Positions 34,327 through 42,049 of a DNA stretch of 64,000 nucleotides are shown here, piece by piece. A program made the position numbers and the translations under genes. Numbering within the stretch: position 1 is the first letter of the stretch; each line of letters starts with the position of its first letter. The DNA is from Thermoanaerobacterium butyriciformans (GTDB lineage Bacteria > Bacillota > Thermoanaerobacteria > Thermoanaerobacterales > Thermoanaerobacteraceae). The stretch spans positions 62,001-126,000 of the forward strand of contig NZ_JAGGLT010000002.1 of NCBI RefSeq assembly GCF_017874545.1. Direction: 5' to 3'. The notes beneath the pieces were generated by a model. The model did no database searches, was not told the origin of the DNA, and saw only the letters and a program-made list of their open reading frames with translations.

Positions 34327-35992
34327 CTTTTGCCACCTCCATCAAATATTTTACCAAGTCCTCCTTTCGCTTTTGTTCATTGATTTTTATGTCTTTAAAT
34401 TCCAAAGAATTAATAACATCCACATGAAAACTGTATTTTGTACCAACATCACTCATAAAATTAATACCTCTAAAAACTTTATATTCAGAACAATTTAAAA
34501 GATTGTTTTTATCATAAGTCAGCACAATATTTTTACCAAGAAACTTTAAGACATCATAAATATCTTTAATGCTATAAAAACCTTTATTTATCATAACACT
34601 TCTCACATAAGGATTTAAGTTTTTATCATGTATTACATCTACATTTCTTAAAACATCATAAACATCGTTATATGCACGCCTAAAAAACTCACAATAGTTT
34701 TTTTCTACTCCAGCAGCATTTCCAGTAGATTCAATAGCAGAAGCACTACAACCACCATGACAAGCAAACCAATAACCACATTTTTTGCAAGTCGTATCAA
34801 AACGTTGCTGCACTTCTTTTACAAATGTTTTATAGCCTTCAGTATTAAATGCTTCATCAATACTGTTTATATCAAACACTGTATTCATTTTATACTTTTC
34901 AGGATAGTATCTGTCACAAGGATAAATTTCTCCTAATGGATTTACACCTATCCAATGATAACGGCAATCATGATTTCTACAAGTTGCACCATTCATATCG
35001 CCAATAACAATGGAGAGCATTTCAGCAGCAGAACGTTCATAAGTACCATTTTTATCATACAGCCAGTATTTAAAATACTTTATAAATTCTTTTTCATATT
35101 CTTCAGGTGATAATTCTAAATCATTTTTTTCTGTTTGTGCTGTATGAAAGACCATATTCATGCTAGTACTAATACCAATCTTTTTATAGTACTCATATAT
35201 TTGGATTTGATCTTTGTAATTAGTTTTTGTTATTACATCTATTGTACCTATTTTAGGGCCGACTTTTACAGAAAGTTTTAATATATCTTCTAATTTTTGA
35301 TTAATTTTTTTATTTATTTGTAAATTTTCGTGGTCTTGATTTGATACTCTTAATTTTTCTTGATACATTGCATTATAAGACATACCAGGAGAAATTTTAT
35401 ATTGCTTAAAAATATTAAACCATTTTTCATTATAATTGACACCATTAGACATTATATAAGAATCAATATGAAGCATCGGATATTTTGATATTACTTCTTC
35501 ATAAGCTTTTATATACCACTGTATACCAACCATAGTAGGCTCTCCGCCATGCCATATAAGCTGTACCCGTTCAGTGTATTCCGATAAAAGTTTTAATATC
35601 CTGTCTAACGTTGTAAATGACATATCAGTTTTTATTTTCTCTCTATAAGGTTTATCATAACAATATTTACAATCAAGGTTACATCTGTGAGTAGGTTTTA
35701 TTAAGAGTGAAAAATATTTTAATTTTGGCGAAACAAGATAATATTTTTTTAAAAGTGCATTATAAAACTGTTGATATGCACTCTCATCCTTTTTATCAAA
35801 TACTATTTCAATTTGGTTATCATTTGTACACTTAACATTTATACAATTATCTTTTTCATTTACACGCCTTGCAAAATATGACCATTTGTCATGTTCATCT
35901 GTTAAAATAACTATTTTTTTCAACTCATCATCTGTATTAGCCTTTATTTCATTATCTTCAAAGTATTTTTTTATTTTTTCTTTATAATTCAT
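34277..35992 (-). CDS. Radical SAM/SPASM peptide-modifying enzyme
   Basis: 571 residues from ATG 35992 (GGAGG eight bases upstream). The N-terminal 95 residues may be a recognition domain. The radical SAM cluster motif CNLDCKYC (C104, C108, C111) is followed by WHGGEPT. The SPASM domain near 335-430 has C...GEIYPC, CKKCGYWFACHGGC and a last Cys in EKNYCEF for auxiliary iron-sulphur clusters. A C-terminal extension of about 140 residues follows. SPASM enzymes of this type act on ribosomal peptides or as sulfatase maturases. No sulfatase is nearby, while the His-X-Asp repeat protein overlaps its 3' end by 50 bp. It therefore probably modifies that protein. The reaction is not known. Confidence 0.88.
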   Translation of the reverse strand: MNYKEKIKKYFEDNEIKANTDDELKKIVILTDEHDKWSYFARRVNEKDNCINVKCTNDNQIEIVFDKKDESAYQQFYNALLKKYYLVSPKLKYFSLLIKPTHRCNLDCKYCYDKPYREKIKTDMSFTTLDRILKLLSEYTERVQLIWHGGEPTMVGIQWYIKAYEEVISKYPMLHIDSYIMSNGVNYNEKWFNIFKQYKISPGMSYNAMYQEKLRVSNQDHENLQINKKINQKLEDILKLSVKVGPKIGTIDVITKTNYKDQIQIYEYYKKIGISTSMNMVFHTAQTEKNDLELSPEEYEKEFIKYFKYWLYDKNGTYERSAAEMLSIVIGDMNGATCRNHDCRYHWIGVNPLGEIYPCDRYYPEKYKMNTVFDINSIDEAFNTEGYKTFVKEVQQRFDTTCKKCGYWFACHGGCSASAIESTGNAAGVEKNYCEFFRRAYNDVYDVLRNVDVIHDKNLNPYVRSVMINKGFYSIKDIYDVLKFLGKNIVLTYDKNNLLNCSEYKVFRGINFMSDVGTKYSFHVDVINSLEFKDIKINEQKRKEDLVKYLMEVAKDAYNDRVSEFCSNGSV

Positions 35993-36007
35993 CATAAACA
36001 CCTCCGC

Positions 36008-36040
36008 AAAAAAAAAGAACCACTTTTAAAGTGATTCTTT
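36008..36040 (-). terminator. Intrinsic terminator after the stalk protein at 36066
   Basis: Stem AAGAACCACTT/AAGTGATTCTT (36015-36025, 36029-36039), one mismatch, U-tract on the minus strand. Confidence 0.75.
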
Positions 36041-36065
36041 ATGCAGAGGAATTATTGACATCTTA

Positions 36066-36908
36066 TTATTTTCCGTCCCACACAGGAATATTATAAATTT
36101 GTCCGTTTTGATAATACGTACCATAATCAGGATATAAATCAACATTTTCGCCAATGTATTGATCTTGATATTGAGGGTCATTTTTTAACAATTCTATACC
36201 ATCTCCAAATTCTTGTGGTATATTTTTGCTTATATAAACAGCATTATTCTGTGCATCATATTTTACACCAAAATTAAATAAATATGCTTGCACTCTTAAT
36301 GGCAAATATGTTGTTCCACCATCTATATCAGTTACTAAAGGAGGAATATCCATTTTGTATGTTTTATGTGAAATTTCCGCAGGATCACCATGTTTTTGAT
36401 AATAAGAAACCGCACATTGAAAGTTTTGCATCATATTAGCATGATATTCGTAGTTTGAATTTGGTATATTATATTGTAACATAATCAATGTTGCACTTTT
36501 TATGTCATCTGTCCTTACCATTTTAGGCATATCGGTTTTAAATTGTACATCTGGATAGTATTGAACATACGTTGAATTATGTGGCGTGCCATCTGAATTA
36601 CTCATTATGCCGTCATTATAATAAGTAAATGCTCTTGCAGGAAGCATTATTCTTCCATTGATACTTATAACAGGTGCACCATAAATTTTCTCAAAATCAA
36701 CCAGTTTATTTTCAATGTATATTTTAACGTCTGATTTATAGATTTTTATGTCAGGATAACCTGCAACCTTATTAGGAAGCAAATTTGATGTAGCAGTTGC
36801 TGTCACATTAGAATTAAGAGTTTGCTGATTATTGCTTTCTGCATACGCAAATGAAAAAATTGCAATTGATAAAATAAGAAGTGAAATTATTATTATTTTC
36901 CTTTTCAT
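36066..36908 (-). CDS. Secreted stalk-domain (copper-amine-oxidase-N-like) protein
   Basis: 280 residues, signal peptide MKRKIIIISLLILSIAIFSFAYA. Split stalk domain: VKIYIENKLVDFEKIY...INGRIMLPARAFTYY and GGTTYLPLRVQAYLFNFGVKYDAQNNAVYISK. Clear paralogue of the protein at 26758, and the placement is parallel: each stands next to a giant surface protein and a Tad gene set. It may anchor the modified repeat protein in the cell wall, which is inference. Confidence 0.75.
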   Translation of the reverse strand: MKRKIIIISLLILSIAIFSFAYAESNNQQTLNSNVTATATSNLLPNKVAGYPDIKIYKSDVKIYIENKLVDFEKIYGAPVISINGRIMLPARAFTYYNDGIMSNSDGTPHNSTYVQYYPDVQFKTDMPKMVRTDDIKSATLIMLQYNIPNSNYEYHANMMQNFQCAVSYYQKHGDPAEISHKTYKMDIPPLVTDIDGGTTYLPLRVQAYLFNFGVKYDAQNNAVYISKNIPQEFGDGIELLKNDPQYQDQYIGENVDLYPDYGTYYQNGQIYNIPVWDGK

Positions 36909-36914
36909 AAAAAA

Positions 36915-39047
36915 TCATCCTTTCCACATAATTTTATCAATTTTAGCTGTTGCAAAATGATTTTCAATAAGTTTCAAAGTTATACTTTTGAATATGTCAA
37001 CTTGCTTGTTGCATATTCTTTCATACTCGGTTACAACATCTTTTTCAGGAAGATTATAATACTGCAAATAATGTTTTATATCTTCCATATCACTTCGGAG
37101 AAATAAATACTGCTCATCTATAATATAATCGACAAGATTTAAATAAAGTTTAGTCGAAAGTTCTTTGCCGAATGTCAAATAATTTTTATAAACCATCTTT
37201 TTAATAGTTTTGTCTTTTGCATGTTCTAATATGAAACTTATATCTTTTTCTTTGAGATGGTTTCTCCATGCTTCTATTGATAGCTTTTGCTGTTCCAATA
37301 CAAAATCTAAAATAAAATTGATTTTACGTATCTTATAATTTCTTACATTTATGTCCTCCTGAATTTTATCAAGCATCTCGGTTATATTTCGTTTTGTAGT
37401 TTTTATCAGTTTGATAAATTTTCTATATTCGTGACTATTCATATAATCAAATATTTCATCTTCTAAAGACACATAGAAAACACATTCGCCGATATTTCCC
37501 TGCCTTGCTGTACGTCCTCTGACTTGATCATCTATTCTTTTATCCAAAAACCTGTTTAAACATATTAATTTTAAACCACGTGCATTTTTTATATTATTAT
37601 CAATTTTTATATCAGTTCCTCTTCCAACCATATTTGTTGAAATTGTAATTGTACCTCGTATTCCAGCATTATTTATTATTTCATTTTCAAAATCATCTGT
37701 ATACGAATTTAAAAGATTAGATTTAATATTGTTATTTTCAAGAATTTCATATACTTTATTAGCCTCTAAATCACTTCCTGTAACTATTAATACAGGCTGT
37801 TCTTTGTCCCATTTATATTTTAAATAGTAAGACAGATATTCATATTTTTCTTCCTTTGTATTAAATATCAAATCTGCATAATCTAATCTTTTATTTTTAT
37901 TATGACTTGGCACTATAATTGTCGGCACCTTATATATTTCTTCAAGTTCTTTATATGCTGAATATATAGTGCCACTCATACCAACCATATTTTTATACTT
38001 TTTAAAGAATACCTGATATGACATACTATAGTTAAGAGAATTTTTTAATGTTACTGGAACATTTTCTTTTATCTCTATTGCTGTATGTAAATAGCTATCA
38101 AGCTTGCTATCTATCATTTTTCTTCCATTAGCACGGTTTATTAAGATTATTTTATTATCTTTTACTATATAATCTCTGCCATTCTCAAATAGCAGATTTG
38201 CCTCAATAGTAGCAAGAAGTGCCTTGTATAAATTAATGTTTTTATAAAATACATTTTTGCCAAATATTTTTTCAATTAAATTCATACCTTCATCTGTAAA
38301 ATATGCAGTACCATAATAATTTGAATATACACAGTGCACTCCTTTTTCCTCTGAATAATTAATGAAGCTTCTTTTACTAACTTTTTTGTATTTTAACATA
38401 GGCATTATTTCTTTTGCTATTTTAAAATTCTCTACATTTATATTTTCATATTTCCCTGTTGCTATTGAAAATTTTGAAAGTGCATTATCTAATAAAACAA
38501 AATCTATTTCATCTATTATCACATTATTTAATGGAAACTGAAATACAGGTTTTAATTCATTCCTTAAATAGTCAAATATGAGTTCACTGCTTGATGTGTA
38601 TATCACTTGATTAGAATACAAATTCTGCTTGTTTTTGTTTTTGCAATTATAATCAACTGTAACATCAAAGAAATCATATACAGGTTTCATTAATGTATAA
38701 TCTCTTTTAGCAAGATAGTCATTAACTGTCACTATATGCACGGTATCTTTTAACAAAAGTGCTGTCATTACAGCTACTAAAGTTTTTCCTTCTCCTGTAG
38801 GCATTTCTGCTATATGTCCCTTATATAAAGCATAAGCACACATTAACTGTTCTTTATAAGGTCTTATTTTTAATATCCTATATACTGCTTCTTGTACAAC
38901 AGCAAGTTTGCAAATAATATTTTGAGATTCTTTATATGCTTGTTTTAAATCTTCATTAGACATATTTTCGACGTTATATTTCTCTACTTTTTTAATTTGT
39001 CTATAAATATTTTTTAGTCTTATTTTATTTATAAATTCATAAAGCAT
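36915..39047 (-). CDS. secA2: SecA2-like accessory translocation ATPase
   Basis: 710 residues from ATG 39047 (GGAGG upstream), shorter than housekeeping SecA (about 800-840). Motor motifs: Walker A MPTGEGKTLVA near residue 88, Walker B-like IIDEIDFVLLD, NMVGRGTDIKI near residue 475, and DDQVRGRTARQGNIGECVFYVSLEDEIFDY. No C-terminal zinc-binding tail, which is typical of accessory SecA2. No SecY2 is in the window, so it would use the host SecYEG. Co-location with a giant surface protein lacking a signal peptide suggests that this protein is its substrate, as known for SecA2 with large adhesins in other Firmicutes. Confidence 0.88.
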   Translation of the reverse strand: MLYEFINKIRLKNIYRQIKKVEKYNVENMSNEDLKQAYKESQNIICKLAVVQEAVYRILKIRPYKEQLMCAYALYKGHIAEMPTGEGKTLVAVMTALLLKDTVHIVTVNDYLAKRDYTLMKPVYDFFDVTVDYNCKNKNKQNLYSNQVIYTSSSELIFDYLRNELKPVFQFPLNNVIIDEIDFVLLDNALSKFSIATGKYENINVENFKIAKEIMPMLKYKKVSKRSFINYSEEKGVHCVYSNYYGTAYFTDEGMNLIEKIFGKNVFYKNINLYKALLATIEANLLFENGRDYIVKDNKIILINRANGRKMIDSKLDSYLHTAIEIKENVPVTLKNSLNYSMSYQVFFKKYKNMVGMSGTIYSAYKELEEIYKVPTIIVPSHNKNKRLDYADLIFNTKEEKYEYLSYYLKYKWDKEQPVLIVTGSDLEANKVYEILENNNIKSNLLNSYTDDFENEIINNAGIRGTITISTNMVGRGTDIKIDNNIKNARGLKLICLNRFLDKRIDDQVRGRTARQGNIGECVFYVSLEDEIFDYMNSHEYRKFIKLIKTTKRNITEMLDKIQEDINVRNYKIRKINFILDFVLEQQKLSIEAWRNHLKEKDISFILEHAKDKTIKKMVYKNYLTFGKELSTKLYLNLVDYIIDEQYLFLRSDMEDIKHYLQYYNLPEKDVVTEYERICNKQVDIFKSITLKLIENHFATAKIDKIMWKG

Positions 39048-39059
39048 AGTAATTTTCCT

Positions 39060-39094
39060 CCAAAAAAATAGCAAGGCATTTTTACCTTGCTATT
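39060..39094 (-). terminator. Intrinsic terminator after the CpaB-like gene at 39090
   Basis: Stem ATAGCAAGG/CCTTGCTAT (39068-39076, 39085-39093), U-tract on the minus strand. Confidence 0.85.
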
Positions 39095-39668
39095 TCTCTA
39101 CGATAACTTGATAACTTTTATTGCTTAAAAATGGTGCCAAAGCAACAGCTTTATCTTTAGTCGTTTTTAGTATTGCATATATGTGTTTACCTGATGAGTC
39201 ATTTACATTAATTACTGTTTCTACCTTCAAGTCTTCAATTGTCTGTGCCTGTACATCAGGCGAATTTGATAATGTCTGTACTGTTAATACTGAATTGCCT
39301 GCAATAAAGTCTTTTAAAGAAGCTGGAATTTCTACAGGTATTAAAACATCTCCAGTTTTAAGTTCTGTTTTAGCTTCCTGAAAAGTACTTTTAAAAATAT
39401 AATCACCTTTCAAACGGGTTACATTAATTTTTTTATTTAACGCATCTTTTGTACTTTTAATAACGCCTTCTGGAACGTTTGACGTAGGCACAGTTTTTGT
39501 AGTTAACAGTTCATTTACGTTGTCATTTGTTATTATTGTTCCTGAACTTATATTTGCTTTGGCAATTACTACTGTGCTTGTCGATGTCTGCGTACTGATT
39601 ATTACAAATGTTATTACCAGTACTATTAAAGCAGGCAATATTGCCAACTTAAATATTTTACTTTTCAA
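39090..39668 (-). CDS. CpaB-like SAF-domain protein, set II
   Basis: 192 residues: membrane helix 8-27, then SAF domain (VVIAKANISSGTIITNDNVNELLTTKTVP, GDVLIPVEIPASLKDFIAGNSVLTVQ). Functional counterpart of the protein at 8108. TTG start behind GGAGGTG. It is the first gene of the run through secA2, the radical SAM gene and Tad set II. Confidence 0.75.
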   Translation of the reverse strand: MKSKIFKLAILPALIVLVITFVIISTQTSTSTVVIAKANISSGTIITNDNVNELLTTKTVPTSNVPEGVIKSTKDALNKKINVTRLKGDYIFKSTFQEAKTELKTGDVLIPVEIPASLKDFIAGNSVLTVQTLSNSPDVQAQTIEDLKVETVINVNDSSGKHIYAILKTTKDKAVALAPFLSNKSYQVIVEK

Positions 39669-39683
39669 TTTATCACCTCCATT

Positions 39684-39707
39684 AAAAAAGCAGGCATCAG
39701 GCCTGCA
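39684..39707 (-). terminator. Intrinsic terminator upstream of the CpaB-like gene
   Basis: Stem GCAGGC/GCCTGC (39690-39695, 39701-39706), U-tract on the minus strand; it ends the HicB transcript. Confidence 0.8.
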
Positions 39708-39760
39708 TATTCACAACTTTTATCAACTTATTCACACACTTACACACATACTTATCCACA
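39704..39760. other. Cluster of DnaA-box-like 12-bp iterons, candidate origin element
   Basis: Three 9-mers exactly 12 bp apart: TTATTCACA (39728-39736), TTACACACA (39740-39748), TTATCCACA (39752-39760). The first and third match the DnaA box TTATNCACA. A related ATATTCACA (39707-39715) and TTTATCAAC (39719-39727) precede them. The third box is also part of composite site 2. No replication protein gene is adjacent, so origin function is only a candidate. Confidence 0.55.
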
Positions 39761-39780
39761 CATCAAGGTATGCGCATACC
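39752..39780. promoter_or_regulatory. Composite site 2: DnaA box, 6 bp, 14-bp palindrome
   Basis: TTATCCACA (39752-39760), six bases, GGTATGCGCATACC (39767-39780). Here the palindrome forms the last codons of the HicB gene (Gly-Met-Arg-Ile-Pro), whereas at the other two copies it is not read in that frame. That points to a DNA-level function. Confidence 0.75.
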
Positions 39781-39969
39781 ACTTATATTAACTTTTTCAA
39801 GCTCTTTTGCAGTCTTAATCCAGTACTTAATAGTATCGTTAAGGTTTTTAAGTGCTTCTTCAGGTGTCTTGCCATAACTCATACAGTTAGGCGGTTTAGA
39901 TACATACGCCAAATAGCCTTCATCATCTTTCAATTTTATAATCTCAACTTTATTGTCCTTTTTACACAC
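39763..39969 (-). CDS. Orphan HicB-like antitoxin
   Basis: 68 residues from GTG 39969 (GAGGTG six bases upstream); ATG 39975 is possible. It contains the HicB pattern DDEGYLAYVSKPPNCMSYGKTPEEALKNLNDTIKYWI, a partial RNase H-like fold, followed by a short helix but no clear DNA-binding domain. No HicA toxin is found on either side. It may be a remnant or act on a toxin encoded elsewhere. Confidence 0.72.
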   Translation of the reverse strand: MCKKDNKVEIIKLKDDEGYLAYVSKPPNCMSYGKTPEEALKNLNDTIKYWIKTAKELEKVNISGMRIP

Positions 39970-39982
39970 TGTCATCACCTCT

Positions 39983-40000
39983 TTTCTACGTCAATAGCAA
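39983..40000. repeat. 18-bp direct repeat, left copy
   Basis: TTTCTACGTCAATAGCAA, identical to 41291-41308. On the minus strand this is the Leu-Leu-Thr-stop end of the gene at 41294, here duplicated without its gene. Confidence 0.8.
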
Positions 40001-40091
40001 TTTTGACATTCTTTATTTCTATAAAAGTTTTTAAATCGATATTAAAGTTTTAATTTTTTATTACGATAAAGATATGAGAGGAAGTGTTTTT

Positions 40092-40763
40092 ATGCATAGC
40101 AAAAATAAAAATAAAATAATATCAATCCTTAAAAAAATTTATTGTTTATTGGTAGAATATTTTAAAACAAAAAAAATAAAATATACCGATTATACTTATT
40201 TTTCAACTTTTAATTTATACATATATATAGGTATTCAGATATTCTTTTTTGTAATATTTATAATTATATATTTTACATATATTTATTTAATATTTAAACC
40301 TATATTTGAATTTATTCCTGCCATATTCAATATAGCCTTTGTTTTACTGTTTATACAATTTCGTAAATTTGATGTTTATATTAAAGAAAAAGATAAAAAT
40401 AATATTAGGAGAAATATTGATATACACATTACTACAGTTGATAAATATAATTTAAACGAAATATTATCTAATATTATATCTGAAAGCAAAATTATAAAAA
40501 AATCATTAGAAAATGAATTAAACAATTCTATTTTGCTAAACTTCATAAGTTCATTACTAGGATTTATTGTTGGTATTTCTTCAAAAATTATTTATGATAT
40601 TACTACTTTATTTTTTTTAATAGTATTATTTTTAGGAAATTCATTATTAATGTATTTCTTGGTAGAAATAATCCGATACAACAAAATTTATAAAATTGAA
40701 ATGTACGAATATCAAATTTTTTATTCAACAAAAATATTAAAAAAGATTAATAAAGAACAATAG
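40092..40763 (+). CDS. Membrane protein, the only plus-strand gene
   Basis: 223 residues from ATG 40092 (AGGAAG upstream). Two pairs of hydrophobic segments (about 42-92 and 150-200) flank a soluble region of about 55 residues (KDKNNIRRNIDIHITTVDKYNLNEILS). The coding sequence is even richer in A+T than its surroundings. It overlaps the converging gene at 40747 by 17 bp and lies between 18-bp direct repeats, so it looks like a later insertion. No family recognised; a defence or immunity role is conceivable but unsupported. Confidence 0.65.
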   Translation: MHSKNKNKIISILKKIYCLLVEYFKTKKIKYTDYTYFSTFNLYIYIGIQIFFFVIFIIIYFTYIYLIFKPIFEFIPAIFNIAFVLLFIQFRKFDVYIKEKDKNNIRRNIDIHITTVDKYNLNEILSNIISESKIIKKSLENELNNSILLNFISSLLGFIVGISSKIIYDITTLFFLIVLFLGNSLLMYFLVEIIRYNKIYKIEMYEYQIFYSTKILKKINKEQ

Positions 40764-41277
40764 TATTTCCAGATTGTTTTATTTTTAGTCCAAACAAATC
40801 ACGTATATACTTCTCTGGCAACATTATCGTCTTGTTGTGAATTAACATATCTGGTATATCTATTGTTTTTTCTCCATTAATATTAACGTTTTTTCTATCT
40901 CCATTAATAATTATTGTTTTATGCCTATCATCATTGACTATCAAAAGATTTCCTTCCGAAATAATATTATTATCAGAAATTCCACTTGCTTTAGCAGCAA
41001 AATCAACTGGTATATATAATTTGTCATTATATATACCAGGACAAGTGCGTAAAGTAACCAATTTATAATCTTTTAAATTTAATTCACCGATGTTTTCTAA
41101 TGGTCTAATGCCTAATTTTGCCATTGTTGAATTTAGAAATAAATAACTAGGTTTTTGTGTACTTATATCGTGCACAATATATAACGGAGAAAACAACAAC
41201 AAAAAAATAGCAATAGACAGCAATATCAAATATATGAATTCTGCTACAGCTTCATTCATTTCATCCGTGTTAGGCAT
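40747..41277 (-). CDS. Membrane-anchored stalk-domain protein
   Basis: 176 residues: N-terminal membrane helix (FIYLILLSIAIFLLLFSPLYIV), then a compact copper-amine-oxidase-N-like domain (KLYIPVDFAAKASGISDNNI, NKTIMLPEKYIRDLFGLKIKQSGNTIVLY). Much shorter than the stalk proteins at 26758 and 36066. Inside the segment bounded by the 18-bp direct repeats. Confidence 0.65.
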   Translation of the reverse strand: MPNTDEMNEAVAEFIYLILLSIAIFLLLFSPLYIVHDISTQKPSYLFLNSTMAKLGIRPLENIGELNLKDYKLVTLRTCPGIYNDKLYIPVDFAAKASGISDNNIISEGNLLIVNDDRHKTIIINGDRKNVNINGEKTIDIPDMLIHNKTIMLPEKYIRDLFGLKIKQSGNTIVLY

Positions 41278-41290
41278 TTTTACATTCTCC

Positions 41291-41308
41291 TTTCTACGTC
41301 AATAGCAA
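41291..41308. repeat. 18-bp direct repeat, right copy
   Basis: Same 18 bases as 39983-40000. Here it forms the real 3' end and stop codon of the gene at 41294 and its downstream GAAAGG. Confidence 0.8.
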
Positions 41309-42049
41309 CAATTCTGAATTTTGTATATCCATCAAATTTTGCCTGATAGTCTTTTCGTACTTCAAATAGCACTTCTGTTCAGGTTTATCAACATACAATT
41401 GGAATGCATTTTTAAGAGCTTCTTTAAAAACATGCTCAACAATATTTGTCATATCTTCTTTAAGATCGCTTATATCATGGTTCTTGCCATCTCTGCCTAT
41501 TATCTTGCCTACACTAGAAAGCATCTGCCTTGCCAGTTTCGTTTCTCTTATATATGCTTTTGCCGTATCAGTCAGCAATGCGTGTCTATCATATAAATCT
41601 TCCAACAGCTTTGCACCTGCCACTGCAACAGCGGAATTATACCATTCATCGTTTTGAAAAGATTTCTTAAATGTATCTGCAATTTCCTGCTTTTTTGTAT
41701 ACTGTTTATCCAGCAAAGTTTCTTTCATGAAAAGCACAAAATTGCAAAATGAACTTGCCTGCCATATACCGTTTTTGAAGTATTGAGGATTTTTCTCTCT
41801 ATACAAAGTTATTACGCCTTTTCTTGATATTTTTCCTTTGTATTTGGCATCGTTAAGCCATTTTATCAGTCTGTCCTTTGACGCAAGCTCGTCAGGCATA
41901 TCGTCCATCAGATCTGAATAGTGAATACATGAATATTGCCTTGCTATGAATATCTCAAATGCTGCATTAAGTTCTTTTCTGACTTTTTCTTCAGTTTGTC
42001 TAAATATGAAAGAATCAGGATTAACTGTTAATAATTCGGTACTCAACAT
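41294..42049 (-). CDS. Unknown protein coupled to the ParB-like protein
   Basis: 251 residues, predicted soluble and mostly helical, with a winged-helix-like stretch near residues 55-90 (DRLIKWLNDAKYKGKISRKGVITLY). Its ATG (GGAGTG upstream) lies 29 bp inside the ParB-like gene, so the two are translationally coupled. No family recognised. A DNA-maintenance partner of the ParB-like protein is the best guess. Confidence 0.55.
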   Translation of the reverse strand: MLSTELLTVNPDSFIFRQTEEKVRKELNAAFEIFIARQYSCIHYSDLMDDMPDELASKDRLIKWLNDAKYKGKISRKGVITLYREKNPQYFKNGIWQASSFCNFVLFMKETLLDKQYTKKQEIADTFKKSFQNDEWYNSAVAVAGAKLLEDLYDRHALLTDTAKAYIRETKLARQMLSSVGKIIGRDGKNHDISDLKEDMTNIVEHVFKEALKNAFQLYVDKPEQKCYLKYEKTIRQNLMDIQNSELLLLT

